This document shows, piece by piece, positions 7,082-9,885 of a stretch of 9,885 bases of DNA. The position numbers and the translations under genes were made by a program. Location of the stretch: contig DAOOVW010000056.1 in the NCBI GenBank assembly GCA_035370465.1, positions 1-9,885 on the forward strand, written 5' to 3'. Numbering within the stretch: position 1 is the stretch's first letter; every line of letters starts with the position of its first letter. Under the pieces are notes generated by a model, which was not told the origin of the DNA, did not search any database, and was given only the letters and a program-made list of their open reading frames with translations. This DNA is from a bacterium (lineage in GTDB: Bacteria; Ratteibacteria; UBA8468; B48-G9; JAFGKM01).

Positions 7082-8283
7082 AAATAGTTGTTGCATATTC
7101 TGGTGGACTTGATACATCTATAATAATAAAATATCTGATAGAAAAATATAATGCAGAAGTTATTGCTTTTACTGCAAACATAGGACAAAAAATAAAAGAA
7201 AAAGAACTTGAAAAAAAAGCACTAAAAACAGGAGCAAAAAAATTTTATTTTAAGGATTTAAGGGAAAAATTTGTTAAAAATTACATCATCCCATCTCTAA
7301 AAGGTTCTGCTCTTTACCAGGACAAATATCCAATGGCAACTTCATTATCAAGACCTTTGATTGCAGAAGAAATGGTAGAAATAGCAAAAAAAGAAAAAGT
7401 TGATGCAGTTGCACATGGTTGCACAGGGAAAGGAAATGACCAGGTAAGATTTGAACTTACATTTAAATACTTATCTCCTGAACTTAAAATAATTGCTCCT
7501 TTAAGAGAATGGGATTTTAAATCCAGAGAAGAAGAAATTGAATATGCAAAAAAGAATAAAATCCCAATTCCTGTCTCAAAAGAAAAACCATATAGTATTG
7601 ATGAGAATTTATGGGGTATATCAATAGAGTGTGGAAAATTAGAAGACCCATGGGAACAACCACCAGATGATGCATATCAAATTACCATATCTCCTGAAAA
7701 AGCACCTGATAAACCAACATATATTGAAATTGAATTTGAAAAAGGAGTTCCTGTTGGTCTCAATGGGAAAAAGATGGATATTTTGAAAATCATAGAATTT
7801 CTTAATAAAGTTGGTGGTGAAAATGGAGTTGGTAGAATTGATATGGTTGAAGATAGAGTTGTTGGTATCAAATCAAGAGAGATATATGAAGCACCAGCAG
7901 CAGTTATTTTACATACATCACATAGTGAACTGGAAAAACTTATTTTCACAAAAGAATTATGGGAATTTAAAAAACTTGTTTCAATTAAATTTTCACAACT
8001 TATTTATTACGGAAATTGGTTTTCTGATTTTAGAGAATGTTTAACCGCATTTGTTGAAGAGACACAAAAATATGTAACAGGAAAAGTAAAAGTAAAGTTA
8101 TACAAAGGGAATTGTGAGGTTGTTGGTAGAAAGTCCCCTTACTCACTTTATATTGAAGAACTTGCAACTTATACTGAAAAAGATATTTTTGACCATAAAG
8201 CATCAAACGGTTTTATTGAAATTTTTGGACTTTCTGCTTTACTTGAAGGAAGGAGAAAATTAAAAACTAAAAAAGAGAAATAA
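7078..8283 (+). CDS. argG: Argininosuccinate synthase ArgG
   Basis: ArgG condenses citrulline and aspartate with ATP to argininosuccinate, the penultimate step of arginine synthesis, in the cytosol. The N-type ATP pyrophosphatase loop SGGLDTS is at residues 8-14. The citrulline/aspartate-binding region HGCTGKGNDQVRFE is at 113-126, and YPMATSLSRPLIAEE at 84-98 is the conserved helix before it. The C-terminal SPYSLYIEELATY and FIEIFGLSALLEGRRK segments are intact. Length (401 aa) is exactly in the family range. AAGGAGG at 7064-7070 precedes the ATG, and the gene overlaps the M28 gene by ATGA. argH, often the next gene, is absent; the downstream DNA is structured repeats and mobile-element remains. 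Confidence 0.98.
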   Translation: MKIVVAYSGGLDTSIIIKYLIEKYNAEVIAFTANIGQKIKEKELEKKALKTGAKKFYFKDLREKFVKNYIIPSLKGSALYQDKYPMATSLSRPLIAEEMVEIAKKEKVDAVAHGCTGKGNDQVRFELTFKYLSPELKIIAPLREWDFKSREEEIEYAKKNKIPIPVSKEKPYSIDENLWGISIECGKLEDPWEQPPDDAYQITISPEKAPDKPTYIEIEFEKGVPVGLNGKKMDILKIIEFLNKVGGENGVGRIDMVEDRVVGIKSREIYEAPAAVILHTSHSELEKLIFTKELWEFKKLVSIKFSQLIYYGNWFSDFRECLTAFVEETQKYVTGKVKVKLYKGNCEVVGRKSPYSLYIEELATYTEKDIFDHKASNGFIEIFGLSALLEGRRKLKTKKEK

Positions 8284-8284
8284 A

Positions 8285-8329
8285 ATGCTGATTTTTAAAA
8301 GATTTGTGCCTCTGTTCTGGTTAAGATAG
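8285..8329 (+). other. Possible 14-codon ORF just after argG
   Basis: An ATG one base after the argG stop opens MLIFKRFVPLFWLR and ends at TAG 8327-8329, exactly at the foot of the perfect 15-bp hairpin that begins at 8330. Only a weak purine-rich sequence inside the end of argG could serve as its ribosome binding site. It is listed because of its position as a potential leader peptide. A frame of this size arises easily by chance. Confidence 0.15.
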
Positions 8330-8413
8330 AAGAACATGGTTCTCTAGGAGAACCATGTTCTTGAAAAGAGTATTTTGTTTCTGCCTATCTTTTCAGGACA
8401 TGGGCTTAAAATC
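8301..8413. repeat. 113-nt compound imperfect hairpin with perfect 15-bp inner stem
   Basis: The core is AAGAACATGGTTCTC (8330-8344), loop TAG (8345-8347) and its exact reverse complement (8348-8362). Outside it, four short helices continue in register. AAGATAG (8323-8329) pairs with 8385-8391. TGTTCTG (8313-8319) pairs with CAGGACA (8394-8400), including one G:T. GCCT (8308-8311) pairs with GGGC (8402-8405). GATTT (8301-8305) pairs with AAATC (8409-8413). They are separated by small internal loops, and 22 unpaired nucleotides (8363-8384) sit on the right strand. This is far more structure than expected by chance. It could be a small RNA, a processed mRNA 3' structure or a mobile palindromic repeat. 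No T-run follows, so it is not a standard terminator. Confidence 0.7.
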
Positions 8414-8513
8414 GTTATGCCGTCAAGACCATATCCTAATTGCAGGAATTTTAAAGGTTTTTCTTTCTACAAAGAAAATGCGATTGAGGGCTGCGACTTT
8501 TAGCCAGAGATGA
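8355..8513 (+). CDS. Possible 52-residue small ORF, start codon inside the hairpin
   Basis: The frame opens at ATG 8355 and ends at TGA 8511. AGGAG at 8346-8350 lies four bases upstream, a short but usable spacing. The predicted peptide begins MFLKRVFCFCLSFQ and has a hydrophobic middle (HILIAGILKVFLS) and a basic C-terminus (KKMRLRAATFSQR). I recognise no family. The Shine-Dalgarno and the ATG both fall in the loop and right arm of the perfect 15-bp hairpin, so they would be hidden when it folds. Another frame starting near 8417 (MPSRPYPNCRNF...) is also open for 28 codons, which weakens the case. Treat as a candidate only. Confidence 0.2.
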   Translation: MFLKRVFCFCLSFQDMGLKSLCRQDHILIAGILKVFLSTKKMRLRAATFSQR

Positions 8514-8555
8514 AAATCGCATCAATATATTTTTGTTTGGTAAAAATATATTGAT
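8459..8555. repeat. Cluster of three consecutive hairpins
   Basis: Three stems follow one another almost without gaps. TTTTCTTT (8459-8466) pairs with AAAGAAAA (8471-8478) over loop CTAC. ATGCGATT (8478-8485) pairs with AATCGCAT (8515-8522) and encloses a second stem, GGCT (8489-8492) with AGCC (8502-8505). ATCAATATATTTTT (8521-8534) pairs perfectly over 14 bp with 8542-8555 across a 7-nt loop. The first and second, and the second and third, share one or two bases, so they are mutually constraining. A TATAAT occurs at 8555-8560 but has no convincing -35 partner. Function is unknown; a structured RNA or repeat remnant is possible. Confidence 0.6.
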
Positions 8556-8576
8556 ATAATAATAGCAAAAGATATT

Positions 8577-8706
8577 TCCCCTCACTCCGCCCTCTCCCCT
8601 CCACCACAAAGATTGGCGGACAGAATTAGGGGAGAGGCTCGCCCGTAGGGTTCCTCGCTTTTGGCTACGGATTATGAACTACGCCCGAGGGATTAAAGTG
8701 AGGGGA
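8577..8706. repeat. MITE-like palindromic element with three-way-junction fold
   Basis: Terminal inverted repeats TCCCCTCACT (8577-8586) and AGTGAGGGGA (8697-8706) are perfect over 10 bp. Inside are two further stems. CCTCTCCCCT (8591-8600) pairs with AGGGGAGAGG (8628-8637). CTCG-CC-CGTAG (8638-8648) pairs with CTACG-CC-CGAG (8679-8689), leaving only a CC/CC internal loop. Together they draw a three-way junction of 130 bases. The composition (C/T-rich left, G/A-rich right, GC-rich) contrasts sharply with the A/T-rich genes. The CCCCTCAC...CCTCTCCCCT wording resembles dispersed repeats known from several bacterial phyla. No ORF lies inside. Whether other copies exist in this genome cannot be seen from one window. 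Confidence 0.7.
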
Positions 8707-8781
8707 GAATTAAAGTAAGACAATAAATTTGCTGTCAAATTTGTATAAGGTGGTGGTAAGACAATATAGAGAAACACAGTA

Positions 8782-8793
8782 GTTCATATGAAC
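8782..8793. repeat. Perfect 12-bp palindrome
   Basis: GTTCATATGAAC is self-complementary with no spacer, which could bind a dimeric protein. It lies between the candidate IS end and the istA remnant, in DNA with no recognised gene. No function is assigned. Confidence 0.3.
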
Positions 8794-8812
8794 AACCGAG
8801 GCTATGGGAGAT

Positions 8813-9616
8813 TTAAAGAAGCCCCGACCTTTGGTCGGCGTTCTTCACTTTCCCTTTATGACGAGGTGTTCCTATTCTACAAGGTGATACTAAAAAACCA
8901 TAGTGCTCGGCAAATTCTAAATAAGACCTTTGTAATACCGTATCATACACAGCTGCTTTTACAACCGCCGCCTTTAAGTTGTCTAATACTACTTTCTTTA
9001 CCACTCCCTCAAAATATTCAAACCCATCCTGCTGTAACCTTAACCATGTACTTATCTTCTGGTCAAAAACAAACTTAACAAATATATGTCTACTATAACT
9101 TAATACCATCCCAAAACACCACGCCTTCCGCAACCTTTTCTCCACAAAATCATACATCAATCCACTATATCCAAAATCTACCTGTGCCTCTTCTCCCGGT
9201 GCTGTCTCTATACGAAAGTATTTATCAGACTCTTTTTCCCTTATATTCTTTATATATCGCCTCACAGAATCATAACTCCCTTTAAATCCATAGTTGTCTC
9301 TTAATCGTTCGTATATCACCTGTATACTACAATTTTTACTTATTAATTCTTCTACCCTGTCGTGATATGGAACTACTTTGGAACCTTTTCTTTCTCCTAT
9401 CCCAATCATACCTGATTCTTCTAAAAATTTCTCTATTATCTCCAAAGAAGGTAGTTCACCTTCCAATAAATTATGCCAGTTAGCCCATTGTCTGTATTTT
9501 GATACCGTCCTCCTGTTAATTCCCAACATCTTTGCTATCCGACGATTACTCTCTTTCATCCTTAAACATCTTAACATCTCTCTTATATCTATCACTTTTA
9601 TTCTCCTTCCTGCCAT
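8813..9616 (-). pseudogene. istA: Truncated IstA transposase of the IS21 family
   Basis: IstA is the DDE transposase of IS21 elements and normally works with the AAA+ protein IstB. The N-terminal helix-turn-helix is at residues 21-45 (NRRIAKMLGINRRTVSKYRQW, key residues IAKMLG and TVSKY). The retroviral-integrase-like core starts near 138, with the first Asp D147 in AQVDFGYSG and the second D212 in VVLDNLKAAV. The PRHKGKVEN motif that should carry the catalytic Glu reads PRHKGKVKNA, with Lys at 258. The protein then ends nine residues later, at 267 instead of the family's roughly 400-500. A 6-bp hairpin sits at the break (8824-8838). The ATG at 9616 is secure because AAAGGAGGT (9630-9622) precedes it. 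It is predicted to be inactive. Confidence 0.9.
8824..8838 (-). terminator. Hairpin at the 3' end of the istA remnant
   Basis: CCGACC (8824-8829) and GGTCGG (8833-8838) form a 6-bp GC-rich stem around a 3-nt loop. On the minus strand it is followed by GGCTTCTTT, a weak T-rich tail that could give partial termination just at the truncated istA stop (8815-8813). It lies at the exact point where similarity to IstA ends, so it may equally be the end of another repeat joined to the gene. Confidence 0.35.
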
Positions 9617-9636
9617 AATATACCTCCTTTCAGGTC

Positions 9637-9654
9637 TTTAGGATGTTTCCTAAA
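9637..9654 (-). promoter_or_regulatory. Leader hairpin upstream of the istA ribosome binding site
   Basis: TTTAGGA (9637-9643) and TCCTAAA (9648-9654) form a 7-bp stem with a 4-nt loop between the IS end (9681) and the istA Shine-Dalgarno (9630-9622). Structures at this spot in transposon leaders can limit translation of transcripts reading in from outside. This role is inferred; no promoter with correct -35/-10 spacing could be found in the 65-base leader. Confidence 0.35.
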
Positions 9655-9676
9655 AGGTTACATATTTAGACACTTT

Positions 9677-9885
9677 TTACAATCTTTTTCTCCCTATTCG
9701 ACCTGGCGCACTATGAGTGCCGATAGTTAGTACATTATACCCTGCTTGGTGACACCTTCCTTCCTCTGTTATCTTTATCTCCCCTTTCTTTTCTAATATC
9801 GGTACTATCTCTCCTATATAATCTCCTAATCTCCTGCCACATGGACAATCTAATATGTACCATACTTCTTTTAATGCTTTTTCCA
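9677..9885 (-). pseudogene. Fragment resembling the N-terminal part of an integrase-core (ISNCY-like) transposase
   Basis: The minus strand is open from the window edge to a TAA at 9679-9677 that lies within the IS21 end. It begins EKALKEVWYILDCPCGRRLG and continues DYIGEIVPILEKKGEIKITEE. This recalls the helical segment W.i.d.pCGkRL before the catalytic core of a family of large DDE transposases grouped with ISNCY. After ITEE the sequence (GRCHQAGYNVLTIG...) no longer fits. A neighbouring frame offers KVSPSRV, similar to the next expected motif (SPsTIDRLL), so a frameshift is possible. The gene's upstream part is outside the window and its catalytic part is not present in the window. Recognition is from memory of the motif only. 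Confidence 0.35.

Larger units (their letters stand above)
8733..9681 (-). mobile_element. Decayed IS21-family element (istA remnant, no istB)
   Basis: The right boundary is placed at 9681, where the minus strand reads TGTAAAAAGTGTCTAAATAT upstream of istA, a TG-starting A/T-rich end typical of IS21 elements. On the plus strand at 8733, TGTCAAATTTGTATAAGG matches its first 18 bases at 12 positions and could be the other inverted repeat. Both ends also carry GAAACA a little further in (minus about 9649-9644; plus 8771-8776). No target duplication is visible between 8725-8732 and 9682-9689. A full IS21 element is 2 to 2.5 kb with istA and istB; here istB and the istA 3' part are missing, so this is an internally deleted, non-autonomous copy. 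The left boundary is uncertain. Confidence 0.55.

Noticed and set aside
8330..8362. Perfect hairpin as the argG rho-independent terminator
   Set aside because: The stem is A/T-mixed and is followed by GAAAAGAG rather than a T-run, so it does not meet the usual pattern.
8417..8503. 28-codon ORF starting MPSRPYPNCRNF
   Set aside because: It has no ribosome binding site, overlaps another short frame and lies in hairpin-rich DNA.
8555..8560. TATAAT resembling a -10 promoter box
   Set aside because: It sits at the edge of an A/T palindrome and no TTGACA-like -35 lies 16-18 bases upstream.
8301..8706. CRISPR array, tRNA, tmRNA, SRP RNA or RNase P RNA
   Set aside because: No direct repeats with regular spacers, no CCA-ended cloverleaf and none of the signature sequences of these RNAs were seen.
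8788..9078. 96-codon plus-strand ORF antisense to istA
   Set aside because: It lies opposite the well-supported IstA frame and has low-complexity, unrecognised sequence, so it is a shadow frame.

Overview
The window is very AT-rich by eye and bacterial, with short intergenic gaps, many start/stop overlaps and good AGGAGG-type ribosome binding sites. The gene set is PlsY, GpsA, PurN, a short ArgA-like acetyltransferase, ArgG, a B12-binding methyltransferase partner and a processing-peptidase-like M16 protein. Together with strongly A/T-biased codons this suggests an uncultured anaerobic lineage, perhaps an Omnitrophota-like candidate phylum. The phylum is a guess from style, not shown by the sequence.

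Positions 2-8283 (+) form one densely packed run of ten genes that may be a single transcription unit: an M16 peptidase cut by the window edge, an orphan corrinoid protein, plsY, gpsA, a small MerR-type regulator, purN, a short N-acetylglutamate synthase-like GNAT, a signal-peptide-bearing bactofilin-like membrane protein, a cytosolic M28 peptidase and argG. plsY and gpsA make and use glycerol-3-phosphate in adjacent phospholipid steps and overlap by 16 bases. The GNAT and argG would be the first and a late step of arginine synthesis, and purN is in purine synthesis. Most other junctions are 4-base ATGA overlaps or gaps of 13-23 bases, implying translational coupling.

Positions 8284-8732 hold no recognisable conserved gene but are unusually rich in secondary structure. 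There is a 113-nt compound hairpin (8301-8413) built around a perfect 15-bp stem. A chain of hairpins follows (8459-8478, 8478-8522, 8521-8555). Last comes a roughly 130-bp C/T-rich and G/A-rich palindromic element (8577-8706) that folds on paper as a three-way junction, as dispersed MITE-like repeats do. The perfect hairpin also encloses the Shine-Dalgarno and ATG of a possible 52-codon ORF, right after the stop of a possible 14-codon ORF. This resembles a translational attenuator but is unproven.

Positions 8733-9681 (-) look like a decayed IS21-family element. Its istA is intact to the second catalytic Asp, but the expected catalytic Glu is Lys, the reading frame then ends, and no istB is present. 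Candidate TGT...ACA ends can be paired imperfectly. Beyond it, on the minus strand to the window edge, is a fragment resembling the N-terminal part of another transposase family. The right end of the window is therefore a graveyard of mobile elements immediately downstream of argG.
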